NCBI GenBank assembly: GCA_041651995.1
Contig: JBAZID010000001.1
Coordinates: forward strand, 868,001-932,000
Source of the DNA: Sulfuricella sp.
GTDB lineage: Bacteria > Pseudomonadota > Gammaproteobacteria > Burkholderiales > Sulfuricellaceae
Direction: 5' to 3'
Length of the DNA stretch: 64,000 nt
Shown here: piece after piece, positions 35,666-44,269 of the stretch
Layout: every line of letters begins with the position of its first letter
Numbering within the stretch: position 1 is the first letter of the stretch
Notes under the pieces: model-generated
What the model was told of the DNA's origin: nothing
Seen by the model: the letters and a program-made list of their open reading frames with translations, nothing else
Database searches by the model: none
Program-made: the position numbers and the translations under genes

Positions 35666-36538
35666 CTATGCACGAGGCAGTATTGCCGGGGCGAACACGT
35701 TCAGCTCCGCATCCCGGTGGCAGGCTACGCAATTGGCGCGAGAACCAATCTGCGACTGCTTCCACACCTGCGCACCAAGGTCGTGATGCTTGCCTTGCCA
35801 GTAAGGGGTTTCGGTAATGCGCAGCGGTGTTTCACGTGGATCAATCGAGCGGCTGATTTTGTAGCCCGCGTCATGTTCTCCGCCCGTAATGGGCGTGCCG
35901 GAGAAATACCACACCGAGCCTGCGCCTATGGCCGCCAGTAACAGCAGTGCGCTGAGAATACGGCGCGACGAGGTGGCGGCATCGGGCGTTCCTTCCTTGC
36001 AGCCGGTGACCATCGCGCGCGGCAGGTTTTCGCGCTGGCGCCAGCTCTCCAGCGCCACACCGGCGAGGTGCAGGACGACCACGCCGAGCATGATGCTTGC
36101 CACAGCCTCGTGCACTTCCTTGAAAGCCTCGCCGGCCCAGTAGGGCACCCAGGGCGCAAGCGGGCCTTGCCCCTCCTGTCCGCCCAGCGTGATCATGCCG
36201 CTCAAGCCAGCCAGCAAGCCGAGCACCAGCAACAGGTAAACCGCCCAGCTTCCAGCCGGGTTGTGCCCAATATGACGCCTGGCTGTGCCCGTCACTACCT
36301 GCATCACATAAGTGAGGCCTTCCTTCCAGTTGTATAGGAAAGAAGTGAAACGGGCATAACGCCCTCCCGCGAAACCCCAGATCAGACGAAACCCCAGCAA
36401 GCCCAGCATCAGGTAACCGGCAAAGACATGCACATTGAGCCAGCTATCCGAATCCGAAGTCAGCCAGGCGGCCGCGAACGCACCGGCAAACAGCCAGTGA
36501 AAGAGGCGGGTGGGAATATCCCAGACAAGGATTTTCAT
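35666..36538 (-). CDS. Cytochrome b561-type membrane protein with C-terminal c-type heme site
   Basis: 290 residues. The N-terminal ~180 form a cytochrome b/b6 (b561) domain, MKILVWDIPTRLFHWLFAGAFAAAWL, with His in HWL, HVFAGY, and HEAVASIMLGVVVLHL. A further TM at ~198-214 (ILSALLLLAAIGAGSVWYF) leads to a periplasmic tail with one CVACH heme c site and a TPYW…KHHDLGAQVWK stretch similar to the adjacent diheme cytochrome. It probably links the quinone pool to the soluble diheme cytochrome and SHP. The combination of b- and c-type heme in one chain is a feature of SHP gene clusters. Confidence 0.88.
   Translation of the reverse strand: MKILVWDIPTRLFHWLFAGAFAAAWLTSDSDSWLNVHVFAGYLMLGLLGFRLIWGFAGGRYARFTSFLYNWKEGLTYVMQVVTGTARRHIGHNPAGSWAVYLLLVLGLLAGLSGMITLGGQEGQGPLAPWVPYWAGEAFKEVHEAVASIMLGVVVLHLAGVALESWRQRENLPRAMVTGCKEGTPDAATSSRRILSALLLLAAIGAGSVWYFSGTPITGGEHDAGYKISRSIDPRETPLRITETPYWQGKHHDLGAQVWKQSQIGSRANCVACHRDAELNVFAPAILPRA
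35828..35843. other. parS-like site (14/16), within cytochrome b gene
   Basis: TGTTTCACGTGGATCA differs from the ParB consensus TGTTTCACGTGAAACA at two positions (12 and 14). It is one of four such sites in the window. Confidence 0.5.
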
Positions 36539-36547
36539 ATGGCCCCC

Positions 36548-37042
36548 TTAACGTGGAATCCGGATCTGGTTTTCGGAATAGTTGCCTTGCCCGGCGCCCT
36601 GATGGCAGGCATTACAATTTGCCGGGCTGCCGATTTTGGCGCGCTTCCAGACTTGCGGCGCCACCTCGTCGTGCTCACGAACAAACCAGGCGGTTTCGCT
36701 AATGCGTTGCGGTGCCTCATTGGGGCCGAGGGAGCCCAGCACCTTTTTTGCCCGTTTTCCTCCGGCCCGTTCCGCGCTATTGCCGGCCAGAAAAGAAGTG
36801 ATCTCCTTTGCCGTGGCCGCATCCAGACTGGCGTCCTGGCCGAAGTGGCTTCCCAGCCCGGCCATCATCTTGCGCCACGAGCGTTCCGGCAACAGGGCAG
36901 GGGGGTAGGCCATGTGACAATCGCTGCATTCTGTCTTCCATTTCGTATTGCTGACGGCAGGCGCGAGGTTCGTATTGCCATCCGCCCAGGCGGCTCCGCC
37001 AAGCAACAGGGTAAATACCAGCAGTGAGCTTTTCATTTTCAT
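36548..37042 (-). CDS. Diheme cytochrome c (DHC family)
   Basis: 164 residues with a signal peptide (LLVFTLLLGGAAWA). Two heme sites, CSDCH and CNACH, are in the DHC arrangement: KTECSDCHMAYPPALLPERSW near the N-terminus and SPANCNACHQGAGQGNYSE at the end. DHC is the usual periplasmic partner of SHP and is reduced by the adjacent cytochrome b. The C-terminal part resembles the tail of that cytochrome b. Confidence 0.92.
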   Translation of the reverse strand: MKMKSSLLVFTLLLGGAAWADGNTNLAPAVSNTKWKTECSDCHMAYPPALLPERSWRKMMAGLGSHFGQDASLDAATAKEITSFLAGNSAERAGGKRAKKVLGSLGPNEAPQRISETAWFVREHDEVAPQVWKRAKIGSPANCNACHQGAGQGNYSENQIRIPR

Positions 37043-37045
37043 CTC

Positions 37046-37456
37046 CTATTTGATCGAAAGCAGATAGGACACAAAATCGCCCTTTTCCTGGGCGGAGCAG
37101 GCGCGCTCCAGCACATCCTGGCAGTTGCGCTTGAACCATTTCTCTACCTTGGCGCCATCAGCAAGGCGATCGCGGTTGGTCACGGGCGCAAGCGGCAGGA
37201 TTTCCTTGCCGGTTTTTTCATGGCGCCCCGCTGATTTTGGATTGCCGGTATGGCAGCTGGCGCAGCTCAGCGATTTGCCGCTGCTGTGGGCACGTTTGGC
37301 GTGGTAAAGCTGTTCGCCGCGAGCGGCTGAAAAAGCCTGGAACTGGGAGTTTTCCTGTTTTGCCTGAACGGCATAGCTCTGGAGAAGATCCTCGGGGGCG
37401 GCCTGAACCGCGCTGCAGGCGAAAAGTCCGGCAATCAGAAAAGTGAATCGGGTCAT
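37046..37456 (-). CDS. SHP-like monoheme cytochrome c (DUF1924)
   Basis: 136 residues from the ATG at 37456 (AAGGAG upstream). Signal peptide ends AVQA-APED. One heme site, SCASCHTGNPKSAGRHEKTGKEI, and the DUF1924 pattern APVTNRDRLADGAKVEKWFKRNCQDVL. SHP (sphaeroides heme protein) binds oxygen or NO at a heme with an unusual Asn ligand. The gene is first of shp-dhc-cytb-regulator-kinase. A QseB/PmrA box lies 48-64 bp upstream, and the start codon and ribosome site are inside a perfect inverted repeat. Confidence 0.9.
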   Translation of the reverse strand: MTRFTFLIAGLFACSAVQAAPEDLLQSYAVQAKQENSQFQAFSAARGEQLYHAKRAHSSGKSLSCASCHTGNPKSAGRHEKTGKEILPLAPVTNRDRLADGAKVEKWFKRNCQDVLERACSAQEKGDFVSYLLSIK

Positions 37457-37496
37457 TACAGTTCTCCTTGTGAACAACGTGAGGAGAACTGTAATG
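37454..37496 (-). promoter_or_regulatory. Perfect inverted repeat covering the shp ribosome site and start codon
   Basis: CATTACAGTTCTCC (37454-37467) and GGAGAACTGTAATG (37483-37496) are exact reverse complements with a 15-nt spacer. In mRNA the lower arm holds the GGAG ribosome site and the AUG, so pairing would block translation. The palindrome could instead be an operator if transcription begins inside it. Confidence 0.65.
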
Positions 37497-37503
37497 CCCG
37501 ATT

Positions 37504-37520
37504 CTTAAGGGAAACTTAAC
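37504..37520 (-). promoter_or_regulatory. QseB/PmrA-type operator (CTTAA-N6-CTTAA) upstream of shp operon
   Basis: CTTAAG-GGAAA-CTTAAC on the plus strand, between mscL and shp. It has the same spacing as the site at 33471. The operon downstream encodes a QseB-like regulator, so autoregulation is implied. Confidence 0.68.
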
Positions 37521-37542
37521 CCAGGGCGGGTTAGTGAATGTC

Positions 37543-37947
37543 TTACTTGCGATCCCGGAGCAAGTCGCGGATTTCAGCCAGCAGCACTTCCTGAGGGGGT
37601 GGCGCGGCAGGGGCGGAAGGCGCGGCTTCCTCCTGTTTTTTGAGCGTATTAATCGCCTTGATTCCCATGAATACGGCAAAGGCAATAATCGTGAAATCAA
37701 TCACGGTCTGAAGGAATTTTCCATAGCTGATGACGACTGCGGGCGCACTGCCCACCGCTTCCTTAAGGGTAAAGGCCAGATTGGAAAAATCCACCCCGCC
37801 CAGCAGCACCCCGATAGGCGGCATGATCACGTCACCGACAAAAGACGAAACGATTTTTCCAAAAGCCGCGCCGATGATGATACCGACAGCCATGTCCACC
37901 ACGTTGCCCTTGACAGCAAATTCCTTGAATTCCTTGATCATGCTCAT
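37543..37947 (-). CDS. mscL: Large-conductance mechanosensitive channel
   Basis: 134 residues from the ATG at 37947 (AGGAG upstream); a start at 37977 would add ten residues. N-terminal helix IKEFKEFAVKGNVVDMAVGIIIGAAFGKIV, the gating TM1 of MscL, then TM2 (VIDFTIIAFAVFMGIKAIN) and a C-terminal helix with a Pro/Ala linker (EEAAPSAPAAPPP). It opens under membrane tension to release osmolytes. Confidence 0.95.
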   Translation of the reverse strand: MSMIKEFKEFAVKGNVVDMAVGIIIGAAFGKIVSSFVGDVIMPPIGVLLGGVDFSNLAFTLKEAVGSAPAVVISYGKFLQTVIDFTIIAFAVFMGIKAINTLKKQEEAAPSAPAAPPPQEVLLAEIRDLLRDRK

Positions 37948-38003
37948 AAGATATTCTCCTGTTATAGACAAAACCATATTAACTCACCGCACAAGCAGAT
38001 GGG

Positions 38004-39272
38004 TCAGCCATAGCGGCAAAAAGTCTCTCTGGATCTGAGCGCCCCGGCCAGCCCGCTCAAAGCGCAGATAAACAGCAGCAATAATCCAAGCTGGTAGTTT
38101 TCTCCCGCGTAGACGCGCACACCTTCCGACATCCCGCCATCCCAGCCCAGATCCATTACCCATCCAACCAGAGGCTGGAGCAACCCGGCGCCAAGGAAAC
38201 TGCCGGTATTCACCACGCTGGTGGCCATGCCGGACAAGGACGGGGAATTGACCTCCTTGGTCACGGCCCACGCCAGAGTGAAGCCGGACGCTCCCATTCC
38301 CATGATGAAAAACAGCCCCAGGCTGGCGGCCAACGGCATCTGCAGCAAGGCCAGCCAAGGCAGCCAGCACAACAGGTACAGCAAAATGCCCGCCACCATG
38401 ACCGGGCGGCGGCGGCCAATACGATCCGAAACCATACCCGTGAGCAGCGCGCCCATTGCGAAACCCGCAAGCAACAGGGAGGTATGCCCGGCCGCAAGCG
38501 CACGCGACATGCCATAAACATCATGCAGAAAAGGCACGGCCCACAAGCCGGCAAAAGTGAACAAGGTGCCGCCAATGCCGAAATTCGGCCAGAAGCCGGG
38601 CCAGGTCGCCCGATTCCTGACGACCTTCACCAGCCCGTCGTACCAGTGACCGGCATGAGGCGCATGAGGCAATTCACCATCCAGTTCACGCATGGAGGGA
38701 AAGCCCGCTTCCCCCGGATGGTTGCGCACCAGGAACCAGGTCAGCAACCCCAGCACGATGGAAAACACCCCCAAAGCAGCAAAAATGCTGCGCCAGGAAG
38801 TGAAATTGAGCGCCCAGACCAGCGGCGCGGCGGCCAGCACCGAGCCGAGATTGCCCAGCAGGATGGTCAAGCCACCGACCGTGCCGAAATGCCGGTCGTG
38901 AAACCACACGGCATTCAGCTTCATGATGGAAATAAACATCACGGAAACCCCAAGCCCTACCAGCAAGCGCCCCAGCGACGCCTCGCCAAGCGTATCCGCA
39001 TAAGCGAACAGAATGGATCCCGCTCCGCCCGCCAGCCCGCCCAGTGTGGCGATTTTGCGCACGCCCAGGGTATCCACCAGCACGCCGGTAGGGATCTGCA
39101 TCAGGGTGTAAATATAGAAATAGCTTGCCGCCAGCGTTCCCAGAGCGGCGCCACTGGCATTGAAGGCAAGCTGGAGTTCGCCGGCAATCGCGGCGGGCGC
39201 CATGCGATGGAAAAAGGAGAGCATATACGCCAGAATCAGCAGCGAAAAAGCGATCCAGCGAAAGCGGCGCAT
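38004..39272 (-). CDS. MFS transporter
   Basis: 422 residues from the ATG at 39272 (a GTG at 39299 is possible). About twelve hydrophobic segments, with the MFS loop 2-3 motif G-x-LVDTLGVRKIAT and its repeat MVSDRIGRRRPVM in the second half. It begins RRFRWIAFSLLILAYMLSFFHRMAPAAIAGELQ, a type often annotated as a nitrate/hexuronate-like or uncharacterised MFS; the substrate cannot be told. No adjacent catabolic or regulatory gene helps. Confidence 0.85.
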   Translation of the reverse strand: MRRFRWIAFSLLILAYMLSFFHRMAPAAIAGELQLAFNASGAALGTLAASYFYIYTLMQIPTGVLVDTLGVRKIATLGGLAGGAGSILFAYADTLGEASLGRLLVGLGVSVMFISIMKLNAVWFHDRHFGTVGGLTILLGNLGSVLAAAPLVWALNFTSWRSIFAALGVFSIVLGLLTWFLVRNHPGEAGFPSMRELDGELPHAPHAGHWYDGLVKVVRNRATWPGFWPNFGIGGTLFTFAGLWAVPFLHDVYGMSRALAAGHTSLLLAGFAMGALLTGMVSDRIGRRRPVMVAGILLYLLCWLPWLALLQMPLAASLGLFFIMGMGASGFTLAWAVTKEVNSPSLSGMATSVVNTGSFLGAGLLQPLVGWVMDLGWDGGMSEGVRVYAGENYQLGLLLLFICALSGLAGALRSRETFCRYG

Positions 39273-39334
39273 TGCGCGCCGCTGCAACAAAGTCAACACG
39301 GTAGAGGCGTCAGAACCCCTGATCTAACAAGAAA

Positions 39335-40261
39335 TTAGCCAAGACGGGCGAGGATGGGACGGCTGGACTCCAGCCATTTCTTGATGCGATTGGCATCCGC
39401 AATACGGGTAAATTTACCTGCGGAATCCAGCAGCACGATGATTACCGGCCGGCTGGCGATCTGAGCCTGCATCACCAGGCAGCGGCCTGCCTCATTGATG
39501 AAACCGGTTTTGGACAGGCCGATATCCCAGGCAGGGCTCTTCACCAGCGCATTGGTATTCTTGTACGGGATGCGGCGGCCGCTGTCATTCACCACGTCGT
39601 AAGCCTCGGAAGTAGTCATCTGACGAATGGACTCGTAGTGATAGCCGGCCTTGACCATTTTCACCAGATCTTCCGCGGTGGACACGTTTTCGCTATGCAG
39701 CCCCGTTGAATCGACGAAATGGGTCTGGCGCATGTCCAGCTCCACCGCCTTGCGGTTCATGGCGGCGACAAACTGCGCTGAACCGCCCGGAAAGGTCCGC
39801 GCCAGCGCGGCCGCGGCACGATTTTCAGAAGACATCAACGCAAGATGCAGTGTTTCCTGCCGCGTCAGGGTCGTACCCACCCGCAGACGGGATCCTGAGT
39901 TACGCAGCGAATCCACATCCGTTTCACTGATGGTGATCGCCTCATCCATGCTGAGGCCGGCATCCAGCACCACCATCGCGGTCATAAGCTTGGTGATGGA
40001 GGCAATCGGAGCCTGATTGGCGGCATTGCGCGAAAAAAGCGTCTCGCCACTTTTTTGATCAACAATCATGGCAACCGCGGACCCCAGATGCAAGCGGCCA
40101 TCTTCAGCCGCCGCATGCATTCTCGCGGGCTTGATCGTTTTGCTTACCTTGACTGCTTTTGCCTTGCCGGTCTTGTTGTAACTTGTTTTTTTATGTGCCG
40201 GCGCCGCCACTGCGATCGAGGAAGAAAGCAGCAAACAGGCTATGAACCATTTCGCTTTCAT
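39335..40261 (-). CDS. pbpG: D-alanyl-D-alanine endopeptidase (PBP7/PbpG-like)
   Basis: 308 residues with a signal peptide (FIACLLLSSSIAVA). The three serine peptidase S11 motifs are visible: ASITKLM (SxxK), SSEN (SxN) and LSKTGF (KTG). A Lys-rich stretch lies between the signal and domain. It cleaves peptidoglycan cross-links. It is divergent from proC across 194 bp. Confidence 0.92.
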   Translation of the reverse strand: MKAKWFIACLLLSSSIAVAAPAHKKTSYNKTGKAKAVKVSKTIKPARMHAAAEDGRLHLGSAVAMIVDQKSGETLFSRNAANQAPIASITKLMTAMVVLDAGLSMDEAITISETDVDSLRNSGSRLRVGTTLTRQETLHLALMSSENRAAAALARTFPGGSAQFVAAMNRKAVELDMRQTHFVDSTGLHSENVSTAEDLVKMVKAGYHYESIRQMTTSEAYDVVNDSGRRIPYKNTNALVKSPAWDIGLSKTGFINEAGRCLVMQAQIASRPVIIVLLDSAGKFTRIADANRIKKWLESSRPILARLG

Positions 40262-40455
40262 GACTGATCCTTTGGGTTGTTCTTAACTATGTTCTCTAAC
40301 GTCAGGATTTAGCATTACTTTAATCCCATATGAATGGCCTGTAAACCTCTGCGTCCGGCACGGCCGCACACCCCGGCCTTGCCTCGGAAGATTTACGGCG
40401 CAAAGCATGGATGGCTTTATAATTCTCTCATCTTAAAGCATCGGGACCAACAACC

Positions 40456-41268
40456 ATGAATATCAGCTTCATTGGCGGCGGCAACATGGCTTCCGCCCTG
40501 ATCGGCGGTCTTGTCGCACAGGGCTTTGATGCGGCACAGATCCGTGTGGCCGACGTTTCTCATGAAACCCGTGAGGCCCTGCAGGCGCGCTACCCCGTTC
40601 AGACCTTTGCCAGTGTGGACGCGGAATCAGTGGCCAGCGAGATTATTGTTCTCGCAGTGAAGCCGCAGCAGCTGCGCGAAGTTGCCGCCACCCTGGCGCC
40701 CTTGCTGCATCGGCAACTGGTCATATCGATTGCTGCTGGCGTGCGTTCCGGGGACCTCAGCCGCTGGCTGGGCGGCTACCGCCAGCTGGTACGCAGCATG
40801 CCCAACACTCCAGCCATGGTTTCTGCCGGCATGAGCGGTCTCTATGCCTTGCCGGAAGTCGCACAGCCACAGCGGGAGCAGGCCGAAATTGTGCTGCGGG
40901 CGGTGGGCGCAACCCTCTGGTTAAGCGAAGAGGCCCAGATGGATGGCGTCACCGCCGTTTCCGGCAGCGGCCCGGCCTATGTATTCTATTTCATGGAAGC
41001 CATGCAGACTGCCGCCACAGAGCTGGGGTTTTCTCCCCAGCAGGCACGCACCCTGACTCTGCAAACCTTTCTCGGCGCAGCCAGCCTCGCCAGCCAGAGC
41101 GAAGAGGATACCGCCACCCTGCGCGCGCGCGTTACGTCCAGGGGCGGCACAACCGAGCGCGCCCTGGCCTCCATGGAAGAAGCGGCCGTAAAAGCCGCCA
41201 TCATTCAGGCCATCCATGCCGCAGCCGCCCGCTCGCGCGAGCTGGGTGACGCACTGGGGAAAGAATAA
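40456..41268 (+). CDS. proC: Pyrroline-5-carboxylate reductase
   Basis: 270 residues. The NADPH motif is ISFIGGGNMASALIGGLVAQGF, followed by RSMPNTPAMVSAGMSGLYA and the substrate-binding stretch VTAVSGSGPAYVFYFMEAM and RARVTSRGGTTERAL. Last step of proline synthesis. It is followed 2 bp later by yggT; the yggS (PLP-binding) gene that often precedes proC is absent here. Confidence 0.95.
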   Translation: MNISFIGGGNMASALIGGLVAQGFDAAQIRVADVSHETREALQARYPVQTFASVDAESVASEIIVLAVKPQQLREVAATLAPLLHRQLVISIAAGVRSGDLSRWLGGYRQLVRSMPNTPAMVSAGMSGLYALPEVAQPQREQAEIVLRAVGATLWLSEEAQMDGVTAVSGSGPAYVFYFMEAMQTAATELGFSPQQARTLTLQTFLGAASLASQSEEDTATLRARVTSRGGTTERALASMEEAAVKAAIIQAIHAAAARSRELGDALGKE

Positions 41269-41270
41269 TC

Positions 41271-41849
41271 ATGCTGAATCAGGCCCTGCTATTTTTACTC
41301 GACACCCTGCTGTCGCTGGTTGCAGCGGCATTTTTGCTACGCTTCCAGATGCAGCTCATGCGCACACCATTTCGCAACCCCATTGGGCAATTCCTGCTGG
41401 CAGCGACTGATTTTGCAGTCAAACCCCTGCGCCGCATCATTCCCGGCCTTGGGGGGTTGGACTGGGCATCTCTGCTGGCGGCATGGGCAACACAAATGGT
41501 TCTGGTCACGGCGACATTTCTGCTCGCAGGCCAAGCCGCGGGCATTCCCGCAGCATTTGGCGGGCTCGCTTTTCTAGCCTTGGTGAAGCTGCTGAGTCTG
41601 TGGATCAACCTGCTGATCTGGACCGTCATTCTCAGCGCCATTCTTAGCTGGGTACAGCCCTATCACTGGTTGAACGGTCTTGCCGGCAGCCTGGTGCAAC
41701 CATTTCTACGCCCGCTGCAAAAAGTCATCCCGACCCTGGGCGGAGTCGATCTATCGCCTCTGGTGCTGATTCTTTTTGGGCAATTGCTCCTGATTCTGCC
41801 CATCGCCTGGCTGGAACAGCTCGCCTTGCGTTTGCTCTCGATCGTGTAA
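41271..41849 (+). CDS. YggT family membrane protein
   Basis: 192 residues with two YggT repeats, each containing a hydrophobic pair and the FLRP(L/I)-R-x-IP motif (PLRRIIPGLGGLDWASL and PFLRPLQKVIPTLGGVDLSPLV). These proteins are implicated in osmotic or membrane processes. Its TAA overlaps the ATG of the DUF167 gene (TAATG). Confidence 0.9.
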   Translation: MLNQALLFLLDTLLSLVAAAFLLRFQMQLMRTPFRNPIGQFLLAATDFAVKPLRRIIPGLGGLDWASLLAAWATQMVLVTATFLLAGQAAGIPAAFGGLAFLALVKLLSLWINLLIWTVILSAILSWVQPYHWLNGLAGSLVQPFLRPLQKVIPTLGGVDLSPLVLILFGQLLLILPIAWLEQLALRLLSIV

Positions 41850-42151
41850 TGCTCACGCCCTGGTACCGCATCGACGGTGACTGCATCATTCTGACCCTGC
41901 ACGTACAACCCGGCGCGAAACGCACGGAAGCGGCCGGCATTCATGACGGTGCGCTAAAAATCAGGGTTGCGGCGCCGCCTGTCGAGGGACAGGCCAACAC
42001 CAGATTGCTGGATTTCCTCAAAAAGGCATTTGATGTGCCATCCAGCCAGATAAGATTAAAACAGGGCAGCACAGGACGTCGAAAAGTCGTGGAAATTCAT
42101 GGCTCCCGATGCATGCCGGATGAGTTGTTAAACCCGCCTGCGGGAAAATGA
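41849..42151 (+). CDS. DUF167 family protein (YggU)
   Basis: 100 residues matching DUF167: LHVQPGAKRTEAAGIHDGALKIRVAAPPVEGQANTRLLDFL is the family core. A small alpha/beta fold of unknown function. It is translationally coupled to yggT. Confidence 0.9.
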   Translation: MLTPWYRIDGDCIILTLHVQPGAKRTEAAGIHDGALKIRVAAPPVEGQANTRLLDFLKKAFDVPSSQIRLKQGSTGRRKVVEIHGSRCMPDELLNPPAGK

Positions 42152-42205
42152 TGGCTTGTGCCGGGAACAGGCCAGATGGAAAGGGCTCATGCTCTGCAAC
42201 AGCAA

Positions 42206-43654
42206 TCACATCAAAATCACGTCGTACTGCTCCTGTGAGTACTGGCTCTCCACCAGCAGGGAAATCGGCTTGCCGATAAAGTCCCCCAACTGGGCCAGGC
42301 TCTGCGATTCTTCGTCGAGAAACATGTCGATGACCTGCTGCGAAGCCAGGATGCGGTACTCGCGCGCATCGAACTGGCGCGCCTCGCGCAGCAGTTCGCG
42401 CAGGATTTCATAGCACACCGTCTGGGCCGTCTTGAGCTCGCCCCGCCCCTGGCAAATGGGACATGGCTGGCACAGGACATGCGCCAGACTTTCGCGGTTG
42501 CGCTTGCGCGTCATTTCAACCAGGCCAAGAGCGGAAAAACCATTGATGGTGATGCGTGCGCGATCTTTCGAGAGCGCTTTCTTGAATTCGGCCAGCACCG
42601 CCGCCTGGTGTTCCTCGTTGTCCATGTCGATGAAGTCGACAATGATGATTCCGCCCAGATTGCGCAGCCGCAACTGGCGCGCGATGGTCTGCGCGGCCTC
42701 GAGGTTGGTCTTGAAAATGGTGTCGTCGAAATTGCGCCCGCCGACAAAACCGCCGGTATTCACGTCCACCGTGGTCAGCGCCTCGGTCTGGTCGAGAATA
42801 AGGTAGCCGCCTGATTTGAGATCCACGCGCCGCGCCAGCGCTTTTTCGATTTCATCCTCCACTCCGCGCAAATCGAACAACGGGCGCTCGCCCTGATAGT
42901 GCGAGAGCTTTTCACTCACGCCCGAGGTGTATTCCTGCGCAAAACTCTGCAGACGGATAAATGTTTCACGTGAATCCACCACGATGCGGTCTGTTTCATC
43001 GTTGACAAAATCGCGCAGGACGCGCAACGGCAGGTCCAGATCATGATAGAGCCTGGTCTTGACCGCGGCGCCCTTGGCACTGACCTGAATGTCGCTCCAC
43101 ACCTTGCGCAAGTACTCGACATCATCGAGCAGCTCCTTGTCGGTCGCCGTTTCGGCCATGGTGCGGATTATGAAGCCGCCATGATCCGCCTCGGGCAGAA
43201 GGTGTTGCAGCTTTTCGCGCAGATGCTCGCGCTCCGCCTCGTCCTCGATACGCTGGGAAATGCCGATATGCGTTTCCTGCGGCAAATACACCAGAAAACG
43301 TCCAGCCAGGCCAATCTGGGTAGAAAGGCGTGCGCCCTTGGTGCCGATCGGGTCCTTGAAAACCTGCACCATGATGCTCTGTCCCTCATACAGCAGGCGC
43401 TCGATCGGTCTCGGCTCTTCGCCCGGGGACACCCAGATATCCGCCACATGGAGGAAAGCCGCACGATCCAGCCCGACTTCAACAAAGGCGGACTGCATCC
43501 CGGGCAAAACCCGGCATACCCGCCCGAGGTAAATATTCCCCACCAGGCCGCGCGCGCTGGCGCGCTCGATGTGCAATTCCTGCACTACCGCCTGCTGCAA
43601 AACCGCCACCCGGGTTTCCTGGGGCGTCACGTTGATCAGGATTTCTTCGCTCAT
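42206..43654 (-). CDS. rng: Ribonuclease G
   Basis: 482 residues, the usual RNase G length (no long C-terminal tail as in RNase E). An S1 domain is near the N-terminus (GLVGNIYLGRVCRVLPGMQSAFVEVG). The catalytic DNase-I-like region has VDVNTGGFVGGRNFDDTIFKTNLEAA and GIIIVDFIDMDNEEH (metal-binding Asp residues), and the zinc-link CPICQGRG. It processes 16S rRNA 5' ends and mRNA. It is last in the leuS-to-rng operon; the ATG overlaps the maf stop (ATGA). Confidence 0.95.
   Translation of the reverse strand: MSEEILINVTPQETRVAVLQQAVVQELHIERASARGLVGNIYLGRVCRVLPGMQSAFVEVGLDRAAFLHVADIWVSPGEEPRPIERLLYEGQSIMVQVFKDPIGTKGARLSTQIGLAGRFLVYLPQETHIGISQRIEDEAEREHLREKLQHLLPEADHGGFIIRTMAETATDKELLDDVEYLRKVWSDIQVSAKGAAVKTRLYHDLDLPLRVLRDFVNDETDRIVVDSRETFIRLQSFAQEYTSGVSEKLSHYQGERPLFDLRGVEDEIEKALARRVDLKSGGYLILDQTEALTTVDVNTGGFVGGRNFDDTIFKTNLEAAQTIARQLRLRNLGGIIIVDFIDMDNEEHQAAVLAEFKKALSKDRARITINGFSALGLVEMTRKRNRESLAHVLCQPCPICQGRGELKTAQTVCYEILRELLREARQFDAREYRILASQQVIDMFLDEESQSLAQLGDFIGKPISLLVESQYSQEQYDVILM
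42962..42977. other. parS-like site (14/16), within rng
   Basis: TGTTTCACGTGAATCC has two changes from TGTTTCACGTGAAACA (positions 14 and 16). Confidence 0.5.
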
Positions 43655-44268
43655 AAAATCTCGATGCCAAATTTCCGTAATAGTTGAGATGTTTCACACA
43701 GGGGCAAGCCCATCACGCCGGAATAGCTGCCCTCTAGCCGGGCGACAAAAGCGGCAGCCCTGCCCTGGATGGCGTAGGCGCCAGCCTTGTCCTGGGATTC
43801 TCCACTGGCCACATAGCGTTTGATTGCAGCCGCATCGAGCGGCGCAAATTCGACGCTCGATGCGCTCAGTTTCACTTCGATCCGGTCATCGAAAGCCATT
43901 GCCACAGCCGTCAGCACCTCATGGCTGCGGCCCGCCAGCCGTGCCAGCACAGCCTCCGCTTCCGCGCGGTCCGCCGGTTTTCCGATGATGGCACCATCCA
44001 CGACCACAGTAGTGTCCGCCGCCAGTACCGGATAAGCCGGCAGGCAACGGGCCCGACAGGCCATATTGCCCGCTTCCGCCTTGGCTCGCGCCAGGCGCAA
44101 CACGTAGTCGCGCGGATCCTCCCCCGCATGCGGCGTTTCATCGACATCGGAGCGGGAAGGGTGCGTGCGCAGCAGCAACACCTCGAAGCGAACCCCGATC
44201 TGCTTCAGCAACTCCCGCCGGCGCGGACTGGCCGACGCCAGGTAGATGGTCTGGTAAGGAAAAGCCAT
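43651..44268 (-). CDS. Maf family nucleoside triphosphate pyrophosphatase
   Basis: 205 residues. The Maf motifs are YLASASPRRRELL (S-x-SPRR), the metal-site Asp-Thr-x-V in LAADTTVVVDG, and GYAIQG-type AGAYAIQGRAAAFV. It hydrolyses non-canonical or excess NTPs; the YhdE-like (dTTP/UTP) subgroup is likely, as it stands next to rng and rlmH. Starts 1 bp after the rlmH stop. Confidence 0.92.
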   Translation of the reverse strand: MAFPYQTIYLASASPRRRELLKQIGVRFEVLLLRTHPSRSDVDETPHAGEDPRDYVLRLARAKAEAGNMACRARCLPAYPVLAADTTVVVDGAIIGKPADRAEAEAVLARLAGRSHEVLTAVAMAFDDRIEVKLSASSVEFAPLDAAAIKRYVASGESQDKAGAYAIQGRAAAFVARLEGSYSGVMGLPLCETSQLLRKFGIEIL

Positions 44269-44269
44269 G

